The notes below the pieces were generated by a model. That model was not told the origin of the DNA and ran no database searches. It worked only from the letters and a program-made list of their open reading frames with translations. A program made the position numbers and the translations under genes. Of a stretch of 27,818 nucleotides of DNA, positions 15,690 through 23,680 are shown in pieces; within the stretch, counting starts at the first letter, position 1, and every line of letters begins with the position of its first letter. Source of the stretch: Bacteroidales bacterium. GTDB taxonomy: Bacteria; Bacteroidota; Bacteroidia; Bacteroidales; UBA932. The DNA lies in NCBI GenBank assembly GCA_024681565.1, contig JAILAO010000099.1:1-27818 (forward strand), read 5' to 3'.

Positions 15690-17408
15690 ATGCGCAAGAA
15701 TATGAAAAAGCTGATATATATCACTTTGTTGCTGGTGACCGGCCTCGTTGCCGCTTCCTGCGTGAAAGATCTGGATGCCTATCCCTTCAATGAGGATGAC
15801 TTTACCTCCGAAAATGCATACGGAAGCGATTACGCGAACTATGTCTCGGGCCTGGCCAAGATCTACCGTTGCTTCAACAACACTTCCGACCTGCAGGTCG
15901 AGGATGGCGGTGCGTCCGAGCTGATCCGCGCTTTCTGGTGTGTCCAGGAGTGCTCTACGGATGCCTGCAAGAATGACTGGGAGAAGGACTCCTGGACCCA
16001 GGATATCAACAAGAATACCTGGTCCACGGCGGACAATGCCGCGTCCTACGCCCTCTATTGCCGTACTCTTCACGGCATCACCTACGCCAACGAGTTCCTC
16101 CGCCAGACGACGGATGAGCGCCTGGCCGACCGCGGCTGCAGCAGCGATGTGATCGCCAAGGTCCATTCCCTGCGTGAGGAAGCCCGCCTCCTGCGTGCCT
16201 TTATGTATTGGATGTCGATGGATACTTTCGGTGACGTTCCTTTCGTGACCGAGGAATCCGAGTTCGGCTCCGCCTCTCCCACCGTGAAGACCCGCTCCGA
16301 GGTGTTCGACTTCGTCGAGTCCGAGCTGAAGGCGCTGACGGCCAGCAGCGACATGCCGGCCGCCGGGTCCAACTATCCGCGTGTGGACAAGGGTACCGCC
16401 TGGGGCTTGCTCTCCCGTCTGTATCTCAATGCCCAGGTTTATAAGAATACGGTGGACGCCAACGGCAATGTCACCCAGAAGGGTCCTGCCATGTGGAGCG
16501 AGTGTATCGCTGCCTGTGAAGAGGTGTTCAAGTTGAACTATGGACTGTGCGAGAATTATCCCGACCTGTTCCGCGGTGACAACGGTGAGAATCCGGAGGC
16601 CCGCAAGGAGATGCTCTTCGCCATCGACTATGACGAGATCAGCATGAACAGCTGGGGCGGTACCATCTTCCTGGCGGAATCCTGCTTCCAGGCCGGGGAC
16701 GACAAGGATGAGAACGGCAATCCGATGTATTCGCTCGGCGTCGCCGACGGCTGGGCCGGTATCCGCGTCCCGTCCGAATATGTCTTCAAGTATTTCGGCG
16801 TGACGGTGCCCGAGGAGGGTTACGATGCCGAAGGCAAATATACGGGTGTCTATAACTACACGGACGAGCGTGCCGGTATGTTCTTCATCAAGGGACACCG
16901 GGAGGAAATGACGGACCTGGCCGAGTTTACCCAGGGCTGGAGTTTTTACAAGTACAACAACATCCCCCACAACATGACCCGGGAGGAATTCGCCAGCTCC
17001 GCCAAGAGTTACGGTTCCGCCAGTGCCAAGTGCGGTATCGACTATCCGGTCATGCGTCTGGCCGAGATCTATCTCAACTATGCCGAGGCCTGTGTGATGG
17101 ACGGGCAGGCGGCCAAGGGCCTTCCGTACCTGAATGCCCTCCGCGACCGTGCCGAGATCGATCCGCTGCCGAGTTATACGCTGGAGGATGTCCAGAACGA
17201 GCGTGCCGTCGAGCTGTGCTGGGAGGCGTTCCGCCGTACCGACCTCATCCGCTGGGACCAGTTCCACTCCGGCGATTTCCTCTGGAGATGGAAGGGCGGC
17301 AGCTACCAGGGCCAGGGCTTCTCGCAGCACCTGCTGGTTTTCGACTTCCCGCAGTCCGAGTTGACCGCGAACAGCAATCTTTCCCACAAACCCGGTTATG
17401 CCAATTAA
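15690..17408 (+). CDS. SusD/RagB-family glycan-binding lipoprotein
   Basis: The lid and binding partner of the SusC barrel, 572 residues. The lipoprotein signal contains the lipobox AASC (Cys24, or Cys20 if the second ATG at 15702 is the start). TPR-type SusD helices are recognisable, including RLAEIYLNYAEA near residues 452-463 and the C-terminal block LNALRDRAEID followed by ERAVELCWEAFRRTDLIRW. The start lies 2 nt after the SusC stop, the usual SusC-SusD coupling. The protein should sit on the outer face of the outer membrane and select the oligosaccharides passed to SusC. The ligand cannot be derived from sequence; galactan is inferred from the neighbouring GH53 gene. Confidence 0.96.
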   Translation: MRKNMKKLIYITLLLVTGLVAASCVKDLDAYPFNEDDFTSENAYGSDYANYVSGLAKIYRCFNNTSDLQVEDGGASELIRAFWCVQECSTDACKNDWEKDSWTQDINKNTWSTADNAASYALYCRTLHGITYANEFLRQTTDERLADRGCSSDVIAKVHSLREEARLLRAFMYWMSMDTFGDVPFVTEESEFGSASPTVKTRSEVFDFVESELKALTASSDMPAAGSNYPRVDKGTAWGLLSRLYLNAQVYKNTVDANGNVTQKGPAMWSECIAACEEVFKLNYGLCENYPDLFRGDNGENPEARKEMLFAIDYDEISMNSWGGTIFLAESCFQAGDDKDENGNPMYSLGVADGWAGIRVPSEYVFKYFGVTVPEEGYDAEGKYTGVYNYTDERAGMFFIKGHREEMTDLAEFTQGWSFYKYNNIPHNMTREEFASSAKSYGSASAKCGIDYPVMRLAEIYLNYAEACVMDGQAAKGLPYLNALRDRAEIDPLPSYTLEDVQNERAVELCWEAFRRTDLIRWDQFHSGDFLWRWKGGSYQGQGFSQHLLVFDFPQSELTANSNLSHKPGYAN

Positions 17409-17420
17409 CAGAACATGCAT

Positions 17421-18536
17421 ATGAAACGAATCAAATACAGTTTACTTCCGGTGTTCGCACTGTTGCTTGCAGCGTGTGACCCCAACGGTCTTGAGATTTC
17501 CAAGACCGCCCCGGAGAGTCAGTTCGTCTCGCCGAAGATGCAGAGTATGCCGGCGGTCCAGGTCTCGCAGGCCAACTACGACGACCAGAATGCCGTCGTG
17601 ACCTTCTCCTGGGAAAAGGCCGACCTCGGTCTGGCCACCGAACTGAGTTACTCGATCTATCTGTCCAGCGAGAGCCATCCGGACATGTGCCTGGTGTCCG
17701 GCGTGACCAAGACCAGCTACTCGATCGATTACAAGACTTTGTATGCCAAACTGGTAGGTGAGAGCAACCTGGGCCTGTCCAAAGGCACTTCCCACGATGT
17801 CCCGTGTTATGTCACCGCTTCGATGGGCGATGGTTACTATCTGGTGAAATCCGATCCCATGACGGTGAAATTCGACATCGCGCGTATCAGTACGGGCATC
17901 AATATGCTCTATCTGTCGGGCAGTTTCAACAACAACCACCCGGACCGGGATGGTATCGAGGAGACCGTCAGCGGCCAAAAGCAATACCAGGGTCTCGTGA
18001 ATATGAAATCCTCCGGCGCCAACAAGGTCAAGTTCCTCGAATATACCTATTCCGGAAAGAATGAGGGGGATGCCTGGGGAGATGACGGCAGCGGCCTGAA
18101 AGTCGGCGGAGCCGCGATCGACGCGCCGGCCGAGCTGGCCTATGTCCGTGCGGATCTCAATGCCGGCACGTATTCCATTACGAAACTGGACGGGCCCGTA
18201 CGTCTCTGCGGTCTGGGCGGCTGGTGGTTCGGCGGTAATCCCGAACTGGTATACAACGCCGAGGAGAAAGCGTGGATCGGTGAGGCTGACTACACTTCCG
18301 GCACTTTCCGTATGTCCATCAATGACAACTGGGGATTCACCTTCGGACCGAAGCGTGCCGCCGACCTGACCGTGCGTGACGGTTCCGATATCAAGATCTA
18401 TCACAATGACATTGCCAAGAAGGCGCTGGGCGGTGACGCGAACTTCAAGATCGCTTCCGCAGGCCGCTACCGCTTCAAGTTCTACTATGAATCAGCGGAC
18501 TGCACCTGGCACCTGGCGATCAATGTCGTGAAATAG
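17421..18536 (+). CDS. SusE-type surface glycan-binding lipoprotein
   Basis: Predicted outer-membrane lipoprotein of 371 residues from the ATG at 17421 (373 from 17415), with lipobox LAAC at Cys19. Residues about 25-155 resemble the SusE N-terminal Ig-like module (VSQANYDDQNAVVTFSWEKAD, typical strand pattern). Two further beta modules follow, beginning LYLSGSFNNN (about 164) and RLCGLGGWWFGG (about 266). These resemble the starch-binding-like modules of SusE/SusF and are rich in exposed Trp/Tyr/Asn. It has no catalytic motif. As the gene directly after SusD and the last of the operon, it probably captures the polysaccharide at the cell surface. Family assignment rests on position and overall pattern and is less certain than for SusC and SusD. 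Confidence 0.85.
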   Translation: MKRIKYSLLPVFALLLAACDPNGLEISKTAPESQFVSPKMQSMPAVQVSQANYDDQNAVVTFSWEKADLGLATELSYSIYLSSESHPDMCLVSGVTKTSYSIDYKTLYAKLVGESNLGLSKGTSHDVPCYVTASMGDGYYLVKSDPMTVKFDIARISTGINMLYLSGSFNNNHPDRDGIEETVSGQKQYQGLVNMKSSGANKVKFLEYTYSGKNEGDAWGDDGSGLKVGGAAIDAPAELAYVRADLNAGTYSITKLDGPVRLCGLGGWWFGGNPELVYNAEEKAWIGEADYTSGTFRMSINDNWGFTFGPKRAADLTVRDGSDIKIYHNDIAKKALGGDANFKIASAGRYRFKFYYESADCTWHLAINVVK

Positions 18537-18557
18537 GGGTTATCGTATTGATATGAT

Positions 18558-18594
18558 TTGCCCGGCCTCCGAAAGGGGACCGGGCATTTCTTTG
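18558..18594 (+). terminator. Intrinsic terminator ending the main operon
   Basis: GCCCGG (18560-18565) pairs with CCGGGC (18580-18585). After one C-A mismatch, CTCC pairs with GGGG (one T-G wobble), closed by a GAAA tetraloop. TTTCTTTG follows. It lies 24 nt after the SusE-like stop and before the convergent esterase stop at 18612. Confidence 0.9.
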
Positions 18595-18611
18595 TCCTGC
18601 GGGAACAGGGA

Positions 18612-19769
18612 TTATTTCTGGAAGAGCATCGGCAGGAACTCGTGCAGGCAGCGCCGCCAGGTCAGCCACTCGTGGGCCGTTCCCGGAGACGGATAATAAG
18701 TACAGTGGATGCCCGCATCGTTGAGCATCTTCGCAATGCGCTCGCTGCCCATTCCTTCCGCCGTTCCCATGCCCATGAAGAAGGCATGGACTTTCTTGTT
18801 GAAGGCGTCCGGGTCGGCGAAGACGCCGTCATAGATCTCTTCAACCTTGGCGCCCGGTCCGAGGAAGATGGCTCCGCTGAACGAGCCGATGTGCGAGAAC
18901 TTGTCCAGGTTGCGGAGCGTCGTCTCGAAGGTCTGGTGTCCGCCCCAGGAGAGGCCTGCCATGGCGCGGTTGTCACGGTCGGAGAGGGTGCGGAATTCTT
19001 TGTCGATGAACGGGATGATGTCCTGGATGAGGATCTTCGGGAAAGTGGCGCCGAACGCGTCGCGGGCTTTGTTCGGGTCCTGACCGGGCTTGGCGCGGAA
19101 CATGATGCCGCAGTTGCCGCTGTCCATCACCACGATCATGGGCTTGCACGTACCAGCCGCGATCATGTTGTCCAGGATGTGGTTGGCCTTGCCTTGTTTG
19201 CCCCATCCGGTCTCGTCCTCGCACATGCCGTGCTGCAGATAAAGGACAGGGTACCGTTTCCGGGCGTTCGTCTCGTATTCCGCCGGGGTATAGACCATGC
19301 AGCGGCGGTAGCGGTTCTCGAAAGAGGACCAGTAGACGACCGAGCGGATCTGGCCGTGCGGGACATCGTGCGGACGGTAATAGTCTCCTTCGGGCCCTTC
19401 CGGTATCTCGATCATGCTGGAACGTCCGTAACTGCCGCAGTAGGTATCGGTATTGATGTCCGTGACATCCATTCCGTCCACGACGAAATGGTAGAAATGC
19501 GGCCCGACCACCAGCGGTTCGGTGGTGCAGTACCACCAGCCGTCGGCGTCCTTTTCCATCTCATGGCGCCCCTGCAGGTTGAGATAGACTTCCTGCGCTT
19601 TCGGCGCATAGAGGCGGAAGTATCCGCGCCGCTGGGCATCTACGCGCGGATATTCACGTTCAAAGAGGGCGGTTTCGGAAACGGTCGTCCCCGCTGGGAC
19701 GGGACGGCTCTGGGCCCAGACGGCCAGGGGAAGCAGCAGACAGGCTGCCAGCAGGGTAAACTTTCTCAT
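18612..19769 (-). CDS. CE1-type esterase, co-operonic with the regulator
   Basis: Exported alpha/beta-hydrolase of 385 residues from the ATG at 19769, with a signal peptide ending VWA before QSRP (residue 19). An E-set domain covers about 45-125 and the CE1 catalytic domain about 140-385. The nucleophile is Ser274 in GLSWGG and the histidine His366 in TAHEWLTW. The acid position is GTAEGM, where Glu338 stands where the paralogue at 6964 has Asp in GTSDF. The start codon overlaps the stop of the sensor-regulator gene (ATGA), so translation is probably coupled. A longer in-frame extension upstream lies wholly inside the regulator gene and lacks a signal peptide, so it was rejected. Feruloyl or acetyl esterase activity is a family-level inference. 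Confidence 0.92.
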   Translation of the reverse strand: MRKFTLLAACLLLPLAVWAQSRPVPAGTTVSETALFEREYPRVDAQRRGYFRLYAPKAQEVYLNLQGRHEMEKDADGWWYCTTEPLVVGPHFYHFVVDGMDVTDINTDTYCGSYGRSSMIEIPEGPEGDYYRPHDVPHGQIRSVVYWSSFENRYRRCMVYTPAEYETNARKRYPVLYLQHGMCEDETGWGKQGKANHILDNMIAAGTCKPMIVVMDSGNCGIMFRAKPGQDPNKARDAFGATFPKILIQDIIPFIDKEFRTLSDRDNRAMAGLSWGGHQTFETTLRNLDKFSHIGSFSGAIFLGPGAKVEEIYDGVFADPDAFNKKVHAFFMGMGTAEGMGSERIAKMLNDAGIHCTYYPSPGTAHEWLTWRRCLHEFLPMLFQK

Positions 19770-22700
19770 AATGATTTGGTTTTGAATGATTTCATGTAGT
19801 CTGAAGGCGTCATGTTGTAGGCCGCCGAGAAGGTCCTCGTGAAGTAGGAGGCATTGGAGAATCCGACGGAATACATGACTTCGGAGACGGTGAAATTGCC
19901 GCTCTGCAGCAGGAGGGCCGCCTTCTTGAGCCGGATGGAACGGATGTATTCCACGGCGGACTGTCCGGTGAACTGCTTGAGTTTCCGGTAGAGTTGTTTC
20001 TCGCTGAATTCTCCCAGTTCGCACAGGCGGGAGACGGAGAGGTCGGCATCGTCCAGGTGCTCTTCGATGAGTTGCGTGACCTTGCGCAGGAAGCGTTCAT
20101 CCTGCGAGAGTTCCCGGGTGGCCGCGGGCGTGGCGAGCATCTCCATCCGCAGTTTCTGCTCCATCCGCTTCTTGTTGGCCAGCAGCTGGTCCACCCGGGC
20201 GGTCAGGGTCTCGACCTCGAAAGGCTTGGGCAGGAAAACGTCGATATTGAGTCCGATGCTCTCCTGTTCCGTCTGCTTGTCGTCCTTTGCCGTCAGCAGG
20301 ATGATGGGGATCGTGCTCAAAGGGCCGTATTGCCGGACCTGGCGGCACATCTCCAAACCGTCCATCACGGGCATCAGGACGTCGGAAATGACCAGGTCGG
20401 GAAGGACATCCTTGCAGAGTTTCAGACCGCTTTTCCCATTGTGCGAACAGACACAGCGGTAGTTCTCCCGGAGGATGCTCTCCAGGAAATTGCAGATCTG
20501 CGCATTGTCGTCCACGATTGCGATGAGCGGCTTGTCCGGGTCGTCCGCCGCATCCGGAGCCTTCTTCGGCGCCAGGCTCGTGCGGTCCGAAAGGCAGGGA
20601 AGCAGGACCGTGAAGGTGGAGCCGTTGGCGTCGGAGGACACGGATACCCGGCCTCCGTGGATTTCGACATAGCTTTTGATGACAGACAGGCCAATACCGG
20701 TGCTGTCATAGCCGCCCTGCTTGGTACGGGAGGATTCAAAATAACGCTGGAACGCGAAGGGCAGTTCTTCCTCGGGGATACCGATACCGGTATCGGATAC
20801 TTTGATGACCAGTTGGTGCCCGGCGTCGTCCCGTTCCAGGGTCATCAGCACGGAGCCGCCGGCCGGCGTATATTTGCAGGCGTTGGAGAGCAGGTTGTTG
20901 AGGATGGTCTCGACCTTGACGATATCCACCACCACCGGGATTTCCGGGTGGCTGCTGGTGAAGATAAACTCGTGCTTGGGGAAATTCTCCCGGTATGAAT
21001 CGAAGATGCTGCGGGCGAAGTCCACCATCTCCACCTCGGTACTGATGAGACTGTCCGCCATGCCGCCGGTGTCTTTGTAGTAGTTGATCATGTGGTGGAT
21101 CAGGGAACTGAGCTTCGTCGCATTGTCCTGGGCGAGGCGGAGGCTCTTCAGGTCGGTATCCGGCCCCGCCTCGCTGATCATCTTCCCCAGCGGACCGATG
21201 ATCAGGCTGAGCGGGGTCTTGAATTCGTGGGCGACATCCTGGAAGAAAGCCTCCTTCTGTTTGGACTGCGCCAGCAGATCATCCCGCTGACGGCGTTCGA
21301 GCATCAGGTTGCGCCGCATCATGGCCTGGCGGATAAAGGCCAGGATGGCGCTTACGAACAGCAGCGAATACAGCAGGATCATCCACCAGGCGAAAGGCCA
21401 GGGAGGACGGATGCGGAAGGAGAGAAGCTCCGTGGCGTTCTCCATACTGCCTGACGGCGCCACGCTGAGTTGGTAACGGCCCGGCTGCAGGCCGGTCAGC
21501 GTGATCATGTTGCCGACGATGGATCCGCGCCATCGGGTGGTCCTGCTGCCGTCCAGCCGGTAATCGAAACGGTGCGGGGTCTCGTCGTTGAAGTTGAAAT
21601 CCGAGAAGGAGATATCCAGGTGGTTCTGCCGGTTCGGAAGCAGGAGCCGGCGCTCTCCCAGTTCTTCCGGTTCGATCCGTCGGGTACCGTTCACGAGGAT
21701 GCCGGTGATGGCGATGGGGGCCTGCCGCGACTCGGCGGAAGCCCGGACGAGTTCGTCCAGATGGAGGATGTCCACCGAGCCGACGGAGCCCAGGAGCAGA
21801 CATCTCCTGGAAGCGTCGTATTCGATTCCGAAATAATGCCTGTACGTGTCTGTGCTGTGGATTCCCAGCGTCTCTTTTTCGATGGAGAACAATCCCTGCG
21901 AGGTGCAGGCCCAGATCTGGCTGTCGGCATCGGTCAGGCAGAATGCTTCCGTGTTGTCGTTCGGGTGCAGGGTCTGGGAGCGGATGTTTTCGGTACCTTC
22001 CCCGTCCGGCGTCAAGCGAAGAATCTGGTTGCCTGCGATGATCCAGATGCGTCCTTCCCGGTCATAGCAGATGTCGTCGGGCCGGCTGGCTCCGACATCG
22101 ATCTTGCGGATCTCCTTCGTGCCCGGATCAAGCCGGAAGACATGCTGGTCCCGTGTCAGGATCCAGATCCCGCCATCCCGTCCTCCGACAATCCGTGCAA
22201 TATCATCCGAGCTCAGACCGTCGCCCTGATCGTACAGGTCCAGGGTGGAACCGTCCGGCCCCAGCCGGTAAAGGCCCTGGAAAGAGGCGGCCCAGAGTTC
22301 GCCCGGGCGCGGAAGCAGGTCGTAAACCCAGTTGTAACTGTCGGAGATGCGTATCTGCTGCATCCGCCCGTTCTGCATGTCATACTTCAAGATACCGCCG
22401 TCCGAGGCGAAATACAACTCGCCGTTCTCCCGGTCCTCGACGATCCGGCGGATCCGGTTGTGGGGGATCCGGTATTCCGGATTCGTCATCGTATAGTGCC
22501 GCATGGCAACCCCGTCTTCCATCAGCACGATACCGTTGGAACCGGACAGCCACAGACGGCCCTGCCGGTCGCGCAGCAGGTCGGTATAGTGGGCGTTTTT
22601 CTCTTCAGGGAGCCCCGGTATAGGCTGTACCGTTGGATGTTGCTGCAGGAGCAGCAGACCGTCTTCGGTGCCGAACCAGAGGTTCTTTTCCCGGTCTTCC

Positions 22701-23512
22701 GCGCAGACCCAGGTGACACTGGAGCGGAGCCGGGTCTGCCCGCCGCCGGCAGGATCGAAGCGGTAGAGCCCGTTGTCGGTGCCGACCAGCAGCCGGCCGT
22801 CCTTTTCTTTGTGCAGGACTTTGGGAACCAGGAAACTGCTTTCGGAAAGGACTTCTCCGGAGCGGATGTCCAGGCAGAGCAGCCTGTTGGGCGTGCCCGC
22901 CCAAAGCCGGTTCCCGTCCGGGAGGAGCGCAATGATGATATTGGGACCGTCCGGGCGGGTGAGCGTGGTGATCGTGCCGCTGCCCGGGTGATACACGGCT
23001 ACGCCGCGCTGTGTCCCGACGTAAAGGGTATCCGCCTGCGGGGAGAGAGAAAAGATATTGCCTTCAAGCAGCCGCGTGGCGGTATCTACTTCGGGGTCGT
23101 AACGGTACAGGCCGACTTCCGTCCCGATATAGACGGTGCCGTCAAACAGCAGGAGCTCGCGGACGATCTGTTTGTCGAAGGGCGCCGTGCGGTGATAGGT
23201 CTTGTCCTGCGGGCAGAAAGCATACAGCCCGTCATTGGTGCCGAGCAGCAGCCGGTCGTCGAGGCACAGCAGTTTGTTGGTGTTGATGTGGCCGTCCGGA
23301 CAGGCATACGGCCGCAAGTCGTAACCGTCGAAACTGTACAGGACCCGGTCGGTGCCGAACCAGATCATCCCGTTGTCCTGCTGGACCAGGGAACGGACGG
23401 AAAGAGTCGCGGTGCGGCCGCGGAAATCTCCGAAAACTGCGGGTTCCGTCGCCGCGGAAAGGGGGGCGCAGGACAGCACCGCCGCTATGAATAACAGGTG
23501 TAACCTTTTCAT
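19766..23512 (-). CDS. Hybrid two-component system sensor kinase / AraC-type regulator (HTCS)
   Basis: One-protein glycan sensor and transcription activator of 1248 residues. Domains in order: signal peptide (about 1-21); a periplasmic two-bladed-propeller-type region with repeated WFGT, LLVGTDNGLY and LWAAS motifs (about 25-615); a Y_Y_Y domain (627-701); a membrane span (about 707-726); HisKA with phospho-accepting His762 in DVAHEFKTPL; HATPase with an N-box at 872-881 and DTGIGIP at 907-913; a receiver (about 994-1110) with Asp1044 in VISDVLMP and Lys in LPKPF; and an AraC helix-turn-helix pair (about 1145-1240). All key residues are present. This family binds an oligosaccharide in the periplasm and activates its own PUL. 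A weak -7-like TATCTTCA lies at 23537-23530. The stop overlaps the downstream esterase start. Confidence 0.97.
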   Translation of the reverse strand: MKRLHLLFIAAVLSCAPLSAATEPAVFGDFRGRTATLSVRSLVQQDNGMIWFGTDRVLYSFDGYDLRPYACPDGHINTNKLLCLDDRLLLGTNDGLYAFCPQDKTYHRTAPFDKQIVRELLLFDGTVYIGTEVGLYRYDPEVDTATRLLEGNIFSLSPQADTLYVGTQRGVAVYHPGSGTITTLTRPDGPNIIIALLPDGNRLWAGTPNRLLCLDIRSGEVLSESSFLVPKVLHKEKDGRLLVGTDNGLYRFDPAGGGQTRLRSSVTWVCAEDREKNLWFGTEDGLLLLQQHPTVQPIPGLPEEKNAHYTDLLRDRQGRLWLSGSNGIVLMEDGVAMRHYTMTNPEYRIPHNRIRRIVEDRENGELYFASDGGILKYDMQNGRMQQIRISDSYNWVYDLLPRPGELWAASFQGLYRLGPDGSTLDLYDQGDGLSSDDIARIVGGRDGGIWILTRDQHVFRLDPGTKEIRKIDVGASRPDDICYDREGRIWIIAGNQILRLTPDGEGTENIRSQTLHPNDNTEAFCLTDADSQIWACTSQGLFSIEKETLGIHSTDTYRHYFGIEYDASRRCLLLGSVGSVDILHLDELVRASAESRQAPIAITGILVNGTRRIEPEELGERRLLLPNRQNHLDISFSDFNFNDETPHRFDYRLDGSRTTRWRGSIVGNMITLTGLQPGRYQLSVAPSGSMENATELLSFRIRPPWPFAWWMILLYSLLFVSAILAFIRQAMMRRNLMLERRQRDDLLAQSKQKEAFFQDVAHEFKTPLSLIIGPLGKMISEAGPDTDLKSLRLAQDNATKLSSLIHHMINYYKDTGGMADSLISTEVEMVDFARSIFDSYRENFPKHEFIFTSSHPEIPVVVDIVKVETILNNLLSNACKYTPAGGSVLMTLERDDAGHQLVIKVSDTGIGIPEEELPFAFQRYFESSRTKQGGYDSTGIGLSVIKSYVEIHGGRVSVSSDANGSTFTVLLPCLSDRTSLAPKKAPDAADDPDKPLIAIVDDNAQICNFLESILRENYRCVCSHNGKSGLKLCKDVLPDLVISDVLMPVMDGLEMCRQVRQYGPLSTIPIILLTAKDDKQTEQESIGLNIDVFLPKPFEVETLTARVDQLLANKKRMEQKLRMEMLATPAATRELSQDERFLRKVTQLIEEHLDDADLSVSRLCELGEFSEKQLYRKLKQFTGQSAVEYIRSIRLKKAALLLQSGNFTVSEVMYSVGFSNASYFTRTFSAAYNMTPSDYMKSFKTKSL

Positions 23513-23597
23513 TTTTCTGGATTGCTGTTTGAAGATAAGTAATAATTTCGGGTCTCGGAAATCCCTAACTGAAATATGTTATCATCTGTCTTTTCTG

Positions 23598-23617
23598 TGT
23601 CACCATGTGGCGTGACA
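23598..23617. promoter_or_regulatory. Palindrome TGTCAC-N8-GTGACA
   Basis: A perfect 6+6 inverted repeat spanning 20 bp, a typical size for a dimeric regulator site. It ends 36 nt upstream of the -7-like box for the GH2 gene. No T-run follows, so it is more likely an operator than a terminator. The binding protein is unknown. Confidence 0.45.
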
Positions 23618-23627
23618 AAAAATTAAT

Positions 23628-23661
23628 TTTGCAATACGGCAAAAGGAATTGATTATCTTTA
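23628..23661 (+). promoter_or_regulatory. Bacteroidota-type promoter for GH2-esterase unit
   Basis: TTTG at 23628-23631 and TATCTTTA at 23654-23661 fit the -33 and -7 elements (TTTG, TAnnTTTG with one mismatch) separated by 22 nt. The start codon is 19 nt after the -7 box, giving a very short A-rich leader. Confidence 0.5.
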
Positions 23662-23680
23662 TACAAAAAACCACATTTGA

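Larger units (their letters stand above)
23513..23680. other. Divergent intergenic region between HTCS and third GH2
   Basis: A 168-bp AT-rich stretch with no gene. It holds the palindrome at 23598-23617, a TTTTG element at 23627-23631 and the plus-strand box TATCTTTA at 23654-23661. It carries no perfect copy of the TATGTCCGG 9-mer of the other control region. Confidence 0.7.
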
